Shown piece by piece: positions 46,302 to 57,136 of a stretch of 64,000 bases of DNA. The notes below the pieces were generated by a model. That model was given only the letters and a program-made list of their open reading frames with translations, did no database searches and had not been told where the DNA came from. This stretch comes from Massariosphaeria phaeospora (lineage: Eukaryota > Ascomycota > Dothideomycetes > Pleosporales), in contig JAADJZ010000035.1 in NCBI GenBank assembly GCA_011032825.1, forward strand, positions 62,001-126,000. Reading direction: 5' to 3'. A program made the position numbers and the translations under genes. Each line of letters begins with the position of its first letter. Within the stretch, counting starts at the first letter, position 1.

Positions 46302-47697
46302 TCACCACTCGTCTTGTACGCAAACCAGGTCGCCTTTGGTCAGCTTGAAAGAGACGATGACCTGCTCTGCCTTCGCATCCCAAGTTGCACTCAGCGTCGT
46401 GGACTGTGACGGCAATCCCGCTTGATCCAGAACCTTGTCGACCCAGTCGCCGTTGTCAATCCTCTGACTGCGCTGGATGTAGCTCGTATCTTCTGTATTG
46501 ACATAGTAAACCGACATGTAGATGTTTCCTGCCTTCTTGTAATTGACCAGAGCAAGTGGCGTCAGCGCTGTGGCACTGGTACTTGTGCCCTTGATCTCAG
46601 GGAGTGCTGAGAAGGTATCAGTAACTGAATATTCGAAAGACATATATGGACAGGGCTCACGATTCTTAGCGACCACGTCGTAGACTTGGATCGTACGCTT
46701 GGGTAGCTGGTATGCTATGTAGCGATGACCATCAGCGCCTATACATGCTGCGATCGATGTTTGTGGCTTCAGTGGAAGCGTCTCGATTGGCTGAGGGTCG
46801 CTTTCTCCTTGTAGCTTCAGCGAATTGATCTTGTTGGTCCCATCGCTATTGAGAACAGTTAATAGACTCCTCATGAGTTGGAATACATGTTTGACATACA
46901 GGTAATATAGATAGGCATCGGATTTGCCGTTTGATACGCCGGCAAGACTTCCGGCGGGCGTAACAATGTCTCCTGGTGCCACTGTCTCGTGTACCGGACT
47001 CAACATATAGATGACTTTCTGCTCGGTGCCCTGGCTGTTCTTCTTCTTGATGATGCCATAGACGCGAGTCTATTAAATGTCAGTCCTGTCAATTCTGAGT
47101 ATCGCATTACTGACCCATTCGTTGAACTCCACTGCCACAATGTTTGACGGTATGGAGATAATCCCAGGGGCGAGATCTGTAGTGTCGGTCGCAGCGGTTG
47201 GCTTTCCTTCGCCAGAAGCGTCGAACTGTCGCAGGGTTAAATGTGCATTCCCAGAAACCCCAAAAATCAGAAGCTTTTGAGCCTTGGCGGAGCTCCAGAC
47301 AGGTCCGTATGCTGACATCACTGTGTCGGGCATAACTAGCTGATCTCTAGAGAAAGAGACTGTTACGCTTCTAGTACTGTGCAGGACCGTCGTGTGGTTA
47401 TAAGAAGTTGCAGAATGACAAGTACAAACGATCTGGAACAAACTTCTCTATATTTTCCAGCGCCATCATCGGCGCTGGTGATCCATTCCGGAGAAGTAGA
47501 CATCGCTTACTGAGGTGTATTTCCACCCGATCTACCATTCGAGTGGGCATGGCCCAGTCCAGTGAGGCTGCAGGGCGGCACGGTGGTCTGAGTTGGTTTG
47601 TGGTTGGCGTCGACGTGTCGCCTCCTTTCAGCTGGCCACGTTGCGCCTCCTCCATCTCAAAGCAGAAGGATACGGCCCGTGTATAATCTAGCTGCAT
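46302..47697 (-). CDS. Beta-rich, possibly propeller or lectin-like protein, three exons
   Basis: Exons: from the start to 47426, then 47115-47376 and 46302-47069, with introns of 49 bp (47377-47425) and 45 bp (47070-47114). The splices join EKFVPDRF to TRSVTVSFSRDQ and VEFNEW to TRVYGIIKKKNSQGTEQKVI. Two starts are possible: ATG 47697 (433 residues) or ATG 47469 (MMALENIEKF, 357 residues); the shorter one begins where sequence becomes protein-like. The body has repeated strands such as YGPVWSSAKAQKLLIFGVS, YRYIAYQLP-type and NIYMSVYYVN blocks with Trp-Asp turns, resembling fungal fucose-specific-lectin-type propellers. This similarity is weak and from memory. It sits between the giant genes and may belong with them. 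Confidence 0.65.
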
Positions 47698-48273
47698 ATC
47701 TCCAATAGAAAATTCGTCGATGCGTTGTTGGTGAGAGAAGCTTGGTGGGCGCTCAGCTAGCCACCGCGCTCAGCTGTGCCTTCCATGGCTAGGCGAGGCC
47801 GACCCCGCACTGCCCCACTTCGCCCCAGCAACAACACCGCACTTCGCATCTAGACAGTTTTTTTTCAATAGTCACGACGCATCGCGGGCGCCCTTCAGAG
47901 CAAGCGATCCCGAAGCCGTGCATACATGGCGCATTGTGGCTAGACATTCGGGCAGTGGACTGTTCCAGGCCAAGCCGCGACGATGGAGTGTCAATCTTGC
48001 GACATCAACTCCAGGGCTCGCAATACTTCCCCCTCTCAAAGATTCTAGAATACGGAAAAGGAATAACCCTGGCCGGTGATGCGGGTTTTTGGAATTAACT
48101 TTCCGGCCCCGCTTCTCCTACCACGTACCTGATCACCTAGGTGGTACTACACCGACACCGACACCAGATCAGGAATCCCTGTCACTGACCAGTCACTACA
48201 ACCCATACCGGCATATCCACTTTAGACTCAGTCTTCCCAATCGCCTTGCATCAACACCTTTGAAGCAGAGAGT
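47698..48273. other. Divergent promoter region
   Basis: About 575 bp between the propeller-like gene (minus) and the 1175-residue gene (plus). It probably carries both promoters. It contains a T-rich run near 47858 and short GACACC repeats near 48150. No gene is seen. Confidence 0.5.
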
Positions 48274-51200
48274 ATGGCAATCGACCGGTCTCTGCGGAAT
48301 AGTCCACGTTACCTTACCCTTCAACATGCGTATAACGCAAAGGAAGATAATGAGAAGGGCCCGGCGCCAGCAGAGCTCCCGAGCGAGGTTCACGACAAGA
48401 TCAAGCCGCTCCTAACGGGCCAAGAAATGCTCTACTCGTATTTTGCTCCCAGTCTTGCCGGTGGACGATATCACGTGACGGCAACTCAGACGATCGAAGT
48501 GGACGATCAGAAGCTGCCTGTCGACAGAAAGCCGGTCACCGGGAAGGAGTTTCACGTTCAAGCTCCTCAGTATTCGCTACCAGAAGGAGCAATTCACTCC
48601 ATCTATCCTCCAAGTGGCTCCCAGGTTCATGCGAACATATTACCACATATTCTCTTCACCGATCCATATCTTCCATGGGAACGGTTGGCAGTTGACTCGG
48701 GTAATGACCGAATGCGAACTCCATGGTTAGCACTCCTGGTTTTCAGCCAAGAAGAGCTTCAATTAGGCTCAGATAAGCTGGATGGAGATACTAGTATATT
48801 CAAAAATACAAATCTGGCTAAGACCGGCGCTAAGATCCAACAAAGTCCTACTTTTGCGATCAAGATACCCGTCTCGGAGCTTTCGAATGTGTCCAAATCA
48901 CTCTACCCGAAGCCAGACGTCGATGACTCCACGGCATTGACAGATGCGATATTCGTAAACAAGCGGCTGTTCAACCTTCTCTCGACCGACTTCGATATCT
49001 CAGGACAGCCTCAACCCAACCAGACTCTCGCCAATGTGTCTCGCTACCAGTATCTAGCTCACGTCCGTCACTCCCGGGCAGAGGGGCTGGAAGCGACAGG
49101 AGAAGCTCAAGGTCTCTTTGGAGTGGTTTTCTCGCATCGTCTTGCACACTTAGATGATATGAAACCAAGTCGAGCGATTGTCCATCTGGTCTCACTGGAG
49201 GCCTGGAACCATGTCGACCGAACTACTCTTTCGCAAGACCCTAATACCGACTTCGTTATACTATCATCTTTGTTCTCATGGACATACGATACCCTTCCAT
49301 CTAACGCCCCAACCGTCGATGAGTCTTTTAGGAATATCGGATCTACCCTTGATGTATTGCGTGTTTCTGATGAGAAGATCGGCGAAGCTGATAAAGGCGA
49401 TTCCATCGTCTCCAAGCGCATTGCAGAACGACTCCGTGACGGGTTTACTCTCACGAAATGGCGGACTCAAACGGGCGAAGAGACGGCTGCACTTGTGCGC
49501 GGGGCACTGATTCCGACAGTGCCCCCGGAAAAGTTCGGTGATTTTTGGTCCTCGTTGTCTTTCAGTGGTGGGCAGTTGCAGATATTTGACAAAGAGACGG
49601 GCTTAATGGACATATCGTACTCCACAGCGTGGAGCTTGGGCAAAACCCTGGCGCTTGCCGACCAAAGCTTCACTACGTCGCTTTCGCGGTTGCGTACCAT
49701 TACCGAGGCCTTTGGGCTGAATCATGGAAAGATGAAAGAACTCGAAGCCGTTGGGGCGTGGAAGTCACGAGATGAGCTTATCCAGTCGTTGGCTACGTCA
49801 ATGGCAACTCTCTACCAGTTGGCAAATGGCCAGTTCGGCAAGCCTGATCCTGTCAGCGGTCCTGCCCGTCTTTCAGCTCCGACCGGTACTCCCATTGACT
49901 TGTCACGAGGTAATGAATCCATCAAAGCTCATTTCGAGGACGCGGCAGCAAAGAGACTGTTCCAGTTCGCGGGCACCAACGACGCCAGCGATAAGGAAGG
50001 GCAGCAACTTTTCAATCAACTGAACACGCCAAATTCAACCGACTGGATGATAGTCTTATCCTGGGTCTTGGATCGGCTGTTCCTTTTCGGCATTCCTGCC
50101 CATTATCTGATCATTGAGCCTTCGCATCTGCCAAACGAGTCGCTTCGCTTCTTCTATGTGGACCCTCACTGGATGGATGCCCTCATCGATGGCGCTCTGA
50201 GCATTGCAAACCATATTTCCAAGACGGATGATTCGCTGCGCCGAATTATGAAAAGCATCTTCAATACCTTTTTCAAGACAGTTGACCCGCAGACAGGATA
50301 TCCACCACAGATTCCATCGTATGGGTTCCTTTTCCGCTCGCACCTGGTTAAAGACTTCCCAGATCTCCATGTCACTGCGCCTTTCTCTGGGGCCAAAGAT
50401 GAAGTAATGCCCGTGCCGGAGATGTTCGAGGCAGCCGCAGATGTAAAATACACTCCTCATAAGCGCGCGCCTGTCCTCCGACAAGAGGCTCTTGCAGAAG
50501 ATACCCTTTTTTGCCTATTCGACCGGGCGCCAGGCAAAGACGAGCTGCAAGCCCTCACTTTTACCCAGCCACCTCATCAGCAGTACTTCGTAGTCGGCGA
50601 CGATATTTCGACAACCGCCCTTACAACAGCATACAAGCGAACCTACACCATTGCTCCCACCGACGGCAAATACAATTACGAACCGATCGCGGAGAGGATC
50701 ATTGACTCCAAGACGCCTACTCCCAAGTGCATCTTCCTGTGGGGCGAGAACAACGAAGCGCGCTTCTTGAATCTCCCAGGATTGGTGCAAGACATTTGGG
50801 ACGAACTTGTCAGCGAGAAAGAGAAAGCGTTCTTCAACGACACCATGATCAGTGCAGCGACAATTGGTTATCAACTAGGCTCCAGAATATACCAACTGCG
50901 ACTGAATTCAGCTGCCGCTGAGACCGAGACCGAGTCTGAATCCGAGCCAAAACCTGCCTTCAGCACCCTCATGGGGGCTCCAGGCCCCGACCAAGACCTT
51001 CGCCAATTTAAAATGCTCAACGCGAGACCGGCCGAAGAAGAATCCATTGCCGGATCCGAGCCGCCCAAGAACGTCGCGATGCTGCAGCCCTTCAGCTTGC
51101 TGCAACAGCCGCACACAAGCCTGGCAAAAGTCTCTAACTCGGCATCATGTTATCCAGCCATGGCGAGCGCCACCGGCGAAAAAGACATAGCCGCCCCCGC

Positions 51201-51801
51201 AATGATACTCGAAGAACCCGAAATCCAAGAAGAAGAAGAAGAAGCCGGAATGACCATCCGCACCCTATCCCACCATAAAATCCCACCTCCCGACGCGCAG
51301 ACACCCCAATTCGACTTCAAAGTCTACCCACTCGGCTCCTACAACGCGGCGCTGCCCTCTCAGCGCACCGTGCCACAAGACATCGTCTTCGGCATCACGC
51401 TGCTCAGCGGCGCCCTCTTCGACTTCGACCTAACGTCCATCACGGTGCAAGTCCCCATGGGCGCCGCCGAGAACCCGGACCAGCGCGTCAACCTGCTGGA
51501 GACGTACAAGGGCCCCGGCCCGGTCATGCTGAGCAATCTGCGCTTCAACGTGCTGGCGAAGAAGGGCAAAGGCGGCTATTTGAACTTGACGCTGCTGCCG
51601 CGGTCGACGACGGGCATGGTCAAGATTGGGAAGGTCAGGGATTGTAGCTTTATGATGCCGTTGGTGAAGGTGCTAGGGTATGCCGAGGTGGCGGAGCCGG
51701 TGGTTGTGTATACGGTCAAGTATGTGCAGTATCGGGATCAGGTCACGAGGGTGAAAGTGAGGCTTGAGCCGACGCAGTCCGCGGAGGACAACGTCGTCTA
51801 G
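48274..51801 (+). CDS. Uncharacterised 1175-residue protein, divergent member of the giant cluster
   Basis: One uninterrupted 3.5-kb exon starting MAIDRSLRNSPRYLTLQHAY; no signal peptide or membrane segment. Segments worth noting: MRTPWLALLVFSQEELQLG (about residue 150), RYQYLAHVRHSRAEGLE and LFGVVFSHRLAHLD (about 260-290), SLFSWTYDTLPS (about 330), LTKWRTQTGEETAALVRGAL (about 400), AWSLGKTLALADQSFTTSL (about 450), a Glu-rich linker EIQEEEEEAG (about 980) and a beta-rich C-terminal 190 residues. From memory, large bacterial proteins of unknown function share the TPWLALLLF and AWxLGRLLAL-type segments. It is divergent from, and presumably works with, the other two giants. I assign no enzymatic function. 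Confidence 0.82.
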   Translation: MAIDRSLRNSPRYLTLQHAYNAKEDNEKGPAPAELPSEVHDKIKPLLTGQEMLYSYFAPSLAGGRYHVTATQTIEVDDQKLPVDRKPVTGKEFHVQAPQYSLPEGAIHSIYPPSGSQVHANILPHILFTDPYLPWERLAVDSGNDRMRTPWLALLVFSQEELQLGSDKLDGDTSIFKNTNLAKTGAKIQQSPTFAIKIPVSELSNVSKSLYPKPDVDDSTALTDAIFVNKRLFNLLSTDFDISGQPQPNQTLANVSRYQYLAHVRHSRAEGLEATGEAQGLFGVVFSHRLAHLDDMKPSRAIVHLVSLEAWNHVDRTTLSQDPNTDFVILSSLFSWTYDTLPSNAPTVDESFRNIGSTLDVLRVSDEKIGEADKGDSIVSKRIAERLRDGFTLTKWRTQTGEETAALVRGALIPTVPPEKFGDFWSSLSFSGGQLQIFDKETGLMDISYSTAWSLGKTLALADQSFTTSLSRLRTITEAFGLNHGKMKELEAVGAWKSRDELIQSLATSMATLYQLANGQFGKPDPVSGPARLSAPTGTPIDLSRGNESIKAHFEDAAAKRLFQFAGTNDASDKEGQQLFNQLNTPNSTDWMIVLSWVLDRLFLFGIPAHYLIIEPSHLPNESLRFFYVDPHWMDALIDGALSIANHISKTDDSLRRIMKSIFNTFFKTVDPQTGYPPQIPSYGFLFRSHLVKDFPDLHVTAPFSGAKDEVMPVPEMFEAAADVKYTPHKRAPVLRQEALAEDTLFCLFDRAPGKDELQALTFTQPPHQQYFVVGDDISTTALTTAYKRTYTIAPTDGKYNYEPIAERIIDSKTPTPKCIFLWGENNEARFLNLPGLVQDIWDELVSEKEKAFFNDTMISAATIGYQLGSRIYQLRLNSAAAETETESESEPKPAFSTLMGAPGPDQDLRQFKMLNARPAEEESIAGSEPPKNVAMLQPFSLLQQPHTSLAKVSNSASCYPAMASATGEKDIAAPAMILEEPEIQEEEEEAGMTIRTLSHHKIPPPDAQTPQFDFKVYPLGSYNAALPSQRTVPQDIVFGITLLSGALFDFDLTSITVQVPMGAAENPDQRVNLLETYKGPGPVMLSNLRFNVLAKKGKGGYLNLTLLPRSTTGMVKIGKVRDCSFMMPLVKVLGYAEVAEPVVVYTVKYVQYRDQVTRVKVRLEPTQSAEDNVV

Positions 51802-52384
51802 AGTTGCGAAGCCCATAGTCTAGCCATAAGTCTCGTGTCACTTCCCGTGCTCTAGGCTACGGAATATGCGTGTTATGTTATGACCAAATGACACAGGGGC
51901 AAAGTGATGGTTCGACTAATAAACGGACAGCCACCACGAGGGATCTGGGTACTATTAAGATCACGTGATCATGAACAGCTTAGCACGTTGACGCCGTCGT
52001 CATATCATGATTCACTCTCTAGTAAATAGTCCAGACACGCCGATTGACTCGCTACCAACATCCCCCTCCCTCGCCGATGAAAGTCCACTACTACGTAGAC
52101 TGCAGACATCCTCTTGACAGTGTAGGAGGATTTGGAAGTAAAGACATAGTTTACCTGCATCTTTACAAAACCCTACTGTATCCAGTATATTAATTAATGC
52201 CAAGATAGGACTCTTAACGAAGACAAGGTACTAAACTCGCTGACGCATTGTCTTATTGCCCACCGCCCCCAAGCTATCAGCTCAAAATTGACAAAGCCAG
52301 CAGCAGTATCGCTCAAGTCAATTTGACCTACGTCCCTCCCCCCCCCGCTCGATCTCGCCCACTTCCGACAGACAACCCGCCAAG
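51802..52384. other. Convergent intergenic region
   Basis: About 580 bp between 3' ends of opposing genes. It contains a C-rich run near 52338-52350. Nothing else is recognised. Confidence 0.5.
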
Positions 52385-54313
52385 CTAGTGCTTCTTCCCT
52401 TGCTGGTCAGTCTTCGCCGGGGTCATTAACTGCCTCCTGAGCTCTGCCGTCATAGTGAGGCGTCCTCGCACGTTATGAGACGCGGTGGCTGGCGTTCCTG
52501 GCGGCCGAACGGTATCCTTGTTGCCCGTGTCACCTGCCTTCGGTCCAGCAGCCGACGAGGTCACAGAACGGCCAGCGGTGATCGGAGGAGGCGGTTTTGT
52601 CGCGCCTACTCCAGCGTGCTTGGCCTGCGCAGATTGTGCCAGACGGGGATCGCCTGGGGGCGGCGAGTGCGCTGTCCGTTTCCGTGGGTTCGTTGGCGGC
52701 GGCGGCGGCGGCGGCTCTTCTTCTGACGATGAGCTCAGATCCTCAACCAGCCTGTCCTTTTGTCGCCGGATTGGTGGCCTATAGGACGGCGGCGGGTGCA
52801 TTGATCCCATCGGAGCCGGCGCCGCCCTCGAAGATTCGCCCCGTTGTCCCGATCCCGCCGGAGGCGGTGCCGGCTGTCGCTGCTGGGCCCTGACCTGGCT
52901 GTGGTGGCCTCGGAGTTTGGACTTGTCGTGAAGATGTTGCTGGCGACGGTACCTGCTGTCCCTCCTGTCCCCGCTGTGCCTGCTGTCACTGCGCTCGTGC
53001 CCTCGCCGGCTAGGTGGATAGCTGGTAGGCCGCTGTGTTCTTGAGCCAGTCGCTGACGGGGTATTCGGCAGCCTCACTCTCATAGATCAACCTCGGCCTC
53101 TCCGACAGGCTCAATGCATGAAACAGTTCCACTTCTAGCAAACGGTCATTTACTCCCGCCAGAACGGGTGGTGTTCTGGCGGAGTTGTGATGCCTGGCGA
53201 TACTGCCTGCACTGAATCCAGTCTTATGTGAGACGGCTGTTGCGATCACAAGCTGCTTATTCGTCATCGCCAACGTAGCTCGTGATCTTGCCCACGAAGT
53301 CGGCGGCGAAAGCTTTCTTCTCTGGACTGGCGCCATCTGCCAGAACGCCGATGGCCTGTGCGGAAAAATCAACGAGCATCCGAGTGTGCTGGAAACTGAC
53401 TGCCAACATGTACGCGGTGGCTTCTTCGAGGGCTTGGCAACGTTCGACGAGCTGCATCTCAAGGTCCGGTACGACGAGTTCAGGAGGAGGGGATTCGGGC
53501 TTAATGAATTCCTCCATCGTGGCGGCTGGATGCTGGCGGATGGGAGTCTCAGGGTTCTGTGAATTGGTCAGGCAAACTTCCTTGAGGCAGAGGGGGGTAC
53601 TTACTGCCACAACGCTTGCTGACTGCTGCCAGTCGGATCCCCAAACGCGGCGGTAGAGTTCTGCGAGTTGGTCAGGCAAATATCCTTGGTGTGGAGGTGG
53701 GGTACTTACCGGCGCAGAGCTGCTGGCGAGCTGCTGCCCAGTCGGAGCCTGGGATGCAGCGGCGGCGGCGTTCTGTGAGTTGGTCAGGCAAATGTCGTCG
53801 TGGCAGAAAGAATTACTTACTGTCGTAGCGTCGACGGTTGCTGCTGGATGAGATTCTAGGTGGCGGCGGCAGAAATTCTGTGAGGTGATCAGGCAAATGT
53901 CGCTTGGGCAGAGTGAGGTACTCACTAGCGCCGAGCCCTTTTCACCGCGACTTTGCACGCTCCAATGGTCGGCCGCGGGAAAATTTCGGTACGGCTGCCT
54001 AGTGTTCGGCCCGGATCTCCCTAGCGTATTGGATTTTGGCACTGTGGTCGACGACCGCGGGTCGTATCCAGCGAACATGTGGCCCCGTCTGTTGCTTGAC
54101 TTGACGACCTCTGAGAGTGTTTGTCGTCATCTCCTCCGTCGTAGATGATATCTTATCTGCCCTTAAGATCCCGGATTTGTCGAGGAAGCCTACGTAAGGC
54201 AATTTGCTCGTCGGGGTCATGGGCGCCGGCGTTCCTGGGGCTCTCTCGACCACTGTAGTCCAGCCATATGCTGGACTCCATGGCCCGAATTTCCGCCACG
54301 AAGTGTGACTCAT
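52385..54313 (-). CDS. Hypothetical low-complexity protein of local family, multi-exon (copy 1)
   Basis: The N-terminal exon starts at ATG 54313 (MSHTSWRKFGPWSPAYGWTT), similar to the start of the gene at 58595 (SHRKYTPW). Several short exons follow, separated by four near-identical 48-49-bp introns (53557-53604, 53661-53709, 53773-53820, 53878-53925). Next comes a helical segment, LVERCQALEEATAYMLAVSF, matching helices in the two neighbouring paralogues, then about 85 residues ending EYPVSDWLKNTAAYQL. The last part (52385 to about 53083) is basic and Pro-rich, with VEDLSSSSEEEPPPPPPP and a final RGRLTMTAELRRQL. Exon junctions outside the four introns are unresolved, and frames do not all connect, so the gene may be partly broken. 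No function is recognised. Confidence 0.45.
53557..53925 (-). repeat. Tandem exon-intron units with near-identical introns, about 105 bp period
   Basis: Four introns (53557-53604, 53661-53709, 53773-53820, 53878-53925) share the minus-strand pattern GTAAGTACC...ATTTGCCTGACCAACTCACAG; each is 48 or 49 bp and starts 103-112 bp from the next. The exons between them (56-63 bp) are also partly alike, for example CTCCGACTGGGCAGCAG against ATCCGACTGGCAGCAG. This points to tandem duplication of a unit made of one intron plus one exon. The 49-bp intron changes the phase relative to the others. Confidence 0.8.
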
Positions 54314-54379
54314 ACGCTCTGTGCTGAACTCAGGTTTTCGTTCGTTGGCTTTTTAGAGTCAGCAAGTGACTCAGCCTCT

Positions 54380-54540
54380 TTGAACACCCTGTCCCTTAAC
54401 GTCTCGTGCCACCTCGTCCAGGTTGCACACGGCTCCTTTGCCCTTTAAATTGATGTCAGAGACAACCTCGTCCACATGTGCTATAGTAACCCTCTGGAAG
54501 AACTCGTTACTACGAGATATCCTATTTCAGGGGCGGAGCA
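54380..54540 (-). pseudogene. Relic of the local gene family (middle segment only)
   Basis: Minus-strand translation gives NEFFQRVTIAHVDE, then LKGKGAVCNLDEVARDV. It aligns with SDFFVKVTTAHLHE and PKGKGAVRIVDELAPAV in the gene at 55218-55994. No flanking exons or open frame remain, so this is a fragment of a fourth family copy. Confidence 0.65.
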
Positions 54541-55217
54541 GTGCGTCTTGACAGAGTGAATGGCTGCATGGTCGAGTCAGATCTTCGTCGCAGTGCTGAA
54601 TCTTTGCGTGGGTTATACGTTGGGGATTTTAAATGACGCTATAGTTGGCCGGCCATATACGTGTGTGTGGTTTTGGAGTAGGGTGAGTCTTGCTTTTTTA
54701 GTGTCTCTGTTTTTGTACGCCGTGTCAAGGCAAGGAGTTGATGACATGGTTTAGAGAGTTAAAAACACAGGAGTCAAAGATAGGAGAGTCACAGATATGA
54801 GAGTCAAGGATACGAGAGTCAAATAACAAGGCGCCAAAGTAGCCTCCTACTCAGCTAGTGCTGTGCTATAAACAACTGTGGCTATAGCGAGATAAGGCAA
54901 ACCTATCGATAGCTCCGCATAAGCGCATGTAAAGTCCTAATCAGGGGTTTTGCAACGAGGAGAGGAAAGAGGAGAGCGGACATGAGAAATTGTAGATTGG
55001 GATTGTTCAAAAGGGGAAGGAAAACACATCAAATATATCGTCTTCACTACTAGTTTCAAATTCAAACCCAAGTCTTTCCATTATTCTCTCGAATACAGTT
55101 TTTTAAAACGTAAATGTTAGTCCAGTATAAGGTTTAAAAGTGCATAGTGGATAAAGTGTCGAAGTTGGTTCTGGCGACGAGAAAGCTACTGCAGCAATGC
55201 TGTTAGCCTTCCGGGAC
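54541..55217. other. Intergenic region with short GAGTCA-type repeats
   Basis: About 680 bp. Near 54770-54826 a 15-16-bp unit containing GAGTCA(A/C)AGATA recurs about four times. A 64-codon hydrophobic open frame at 54560 has no support as a gene. The rest is AT-rich, resembling a terminator or old repeat. Confidence 0.5.
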
Positions 55218-56040
55218 TCAGCCCGAGCGCGGTAGCTTGGTGCGGAGGTCTTGCCCTGTGTAACTTCCCATGGTCCTGGGGCGTTTCGGCCTATTCTGAG
55301 TCGGTCCCTGGATGGGCGGCTGCTTGGGCGGCTGGTCGACTCGTTGTTTTGGCGCTGCGGATGGCTGTTTGACCGATATGTTGGCTGGTGGCGGCGGAGG
55401 TTCTTCTTCGGACGATTCGTCCCCTTCCTGGAACTGCTGCTCGGGAATCTCTTGACCACCATGTTGCTGGACAGCGGGTGCCAGCTCGTCCACAATCCGG
55501 ACGGCTCCTTTTCCCTTTGGAATGGTGGCGGGAGTCTCGTGCAGGTGGGCTGTAGTAACCTTCACGAAGAAATCGCTGCCCTTGAATCCGGCCGTGGCCT
55601 CATAATCGGCCGGTATTGTGCTACGAACAATTGTAGCGGTGTCGAAATGAGGCAAGGATGTCGGTAGCTGCGTGCTCTCCGCCGTTAGCATCCGGTGGCT
55701 GATTCTGGCACTTGTCCTGATGGTTGCGTCTCCGTAGTACGGCGAGCCCGTCAGGGTGTCTGTGGCATAGTTTCGTTGCCTGGCGACGAACTGCTGGCCA
55801 TAATCTTTCAAGCTACGATAGAACGCAGCCATTTGGCCCTCCAACGCCTTGTCGACGTACTCCGTGGATTGCTTGGCGAGCTCCGCGATCCCACGTGCAT
55901 AGGCGGCGCTATTAGCCAAAAGACGGGCAATCGTCTCCTCGTTGCGCTGGATGCGCTGGATTAGGTTAGCTTGCGCATAGACATGGTCAGGCACCGGCTC
56001 CTGCGGCTTCTTCTGCGACGGGCCTCACCTCCCTGTCAGA
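55218..56040 (-). CDS. Hypothetical low-complexity protein of local family (copy 2)
   Basis: The open part codes 258 residues to 55994, and probably continues upstream because PQEPVPDHVYAQANL reads on. Layout: helix LIQRIQRNEETIARLLANSAAYARGIAE; a middle block LPTSLPHFDTATIVRST...GFKGSDFFVKVTTAHLHE; IPKGKGAVRIVDELAP; acidic and proline tract GDESSEEEPPPPP; basic end RPKRPRTMGSYTGQDLRTKL. It ends at 55218. The same order of blocks occurs in copies 1 and 3, so this is a tandem paralogue. The basic end could act as a nuclear localisation signal. The first exon is not identified. Function unknown. Confidence 0.55.
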
Positions 56041-56048
56041 TTCGCTGC

Positions 56049-57125
56049 TCAACAACGACGCACCGAAATCCCAGATAGCTTCTGAGGATCGGTGGACAGG
56101 AGCTGGTGGACTCGAAGCGGGAGCGGGGGGGGTGGCGAATAGGTGAGGGCGAGAACGCACAATTTCCTCCCCCTATCTGGCTCTTGGTACGTCGTCGTGC
56201 TCCTGGTCCTCTTCGCCCTGCCCGGGCTCTTAATCGTATCGCGTACAATTGCACTTGAGTTGGATGGCACCTCCTCCACGAATGCGTGCGCCTGCTGCGG
56301 CGGGGGCACCTCGTCCTCAGATTCCGGCTCGTGTTGGAGCTCGACCTGGGCGGCAGGTTCGCTAGGCATCCTCCCCTTCCCTTTCGGGTCGACGGCAGGT
56401 GCGTTCTTGACGGAGCCGACGTTCGTATCGTCGGCAGGTGAGAGTCCGGCCTCGACCAAGTGGTTGGTCGTAGCCTCGATGATGAATTGCGTTCCCTGCA
56501 GATCTGGGGTCACGGGGTAGTAGGCCTCTTTTCTGCTCGAAACGAGAACAGGTAATTCCATGTGGGGCAGATTTTCGGGCAGCGCGGTGCCATCCGCGGG
56601 TACTACCCGGTGACCTTTCCCTGCCACGGCCTTTGCAGTGGCGTCGACGTCGAAAGCGCCGCCAGATTGAGCACGTTGAAGTCAGCCTTCAGCTCGTCCG
56701 GAACACGAGCATGATACTGCCTGGTTATGTCAATGACACCACGAGCTAAAGCCGCACTGGCAGCAACAAGGTTGGCGATGGTCCGCTCGTTTTCCTGGAT
56801 CCGTACCACCAGTGCACCCTGTGCTGCGATGTGTTCCGGCACTTCTTCTTGGACGTCCTCGTGTGCCGATGGGTATTCCTCCGTGCTGTCGAGCGCCGCT
56901 TCTTCCTCATCTACACCGCCGAAGTAGTCGGGTGACAGCTCGCCTGAATATAGATTTTGTGCAGGCGGAGTCTGCACCACAAGGTCTCCTGTTGACCACG
57001 TAGGCGGGTGGACATGTTGCGGTGGCGACGATGGCAGCTGTGAAGCCGCCGCCCCGACACGCGATGACTCCGCGACGGCGGTCGCCGCTGTTGGAATGCG
57101 GAGGTGGGCCGTGGAGGAGCGAGGT
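56049..57125 (-). CDS. Hypothetical low-complexity protein of local family (copy 3)
   Basis: Two overlapping open frames (about 56603-57125 and 56049-56627) must be joined by a splice near 56.61-56.64 kb. The first reads PTWSTGDLVVQTPPAQNLYS, an acidic stretch, then helix LVVRIQENERTIANLVAASA. The second reads LPENLPHMELPVLVSS, LQGTQFIIEATTNHLVE, a KGKGR block, EPESEDEVPPPQ and a basic GRAKRTRSTTTYQEP end. The blocks line up with copy 2. Upstream, the same frame continues through one TAG into the gene at 57137-58595, so copy 3 may be the C-terminal half of that gene. Confidence 0.5.
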
Positions 57126-57136
57126 ACCGAGACTCC

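Noticed and set aside
54560..54754. 64-codon hydrophobic plus-strand open frame
   Set aside because: No start context, homologue or neighbouring support; the region holds a family relic on the other strand and short repeats.
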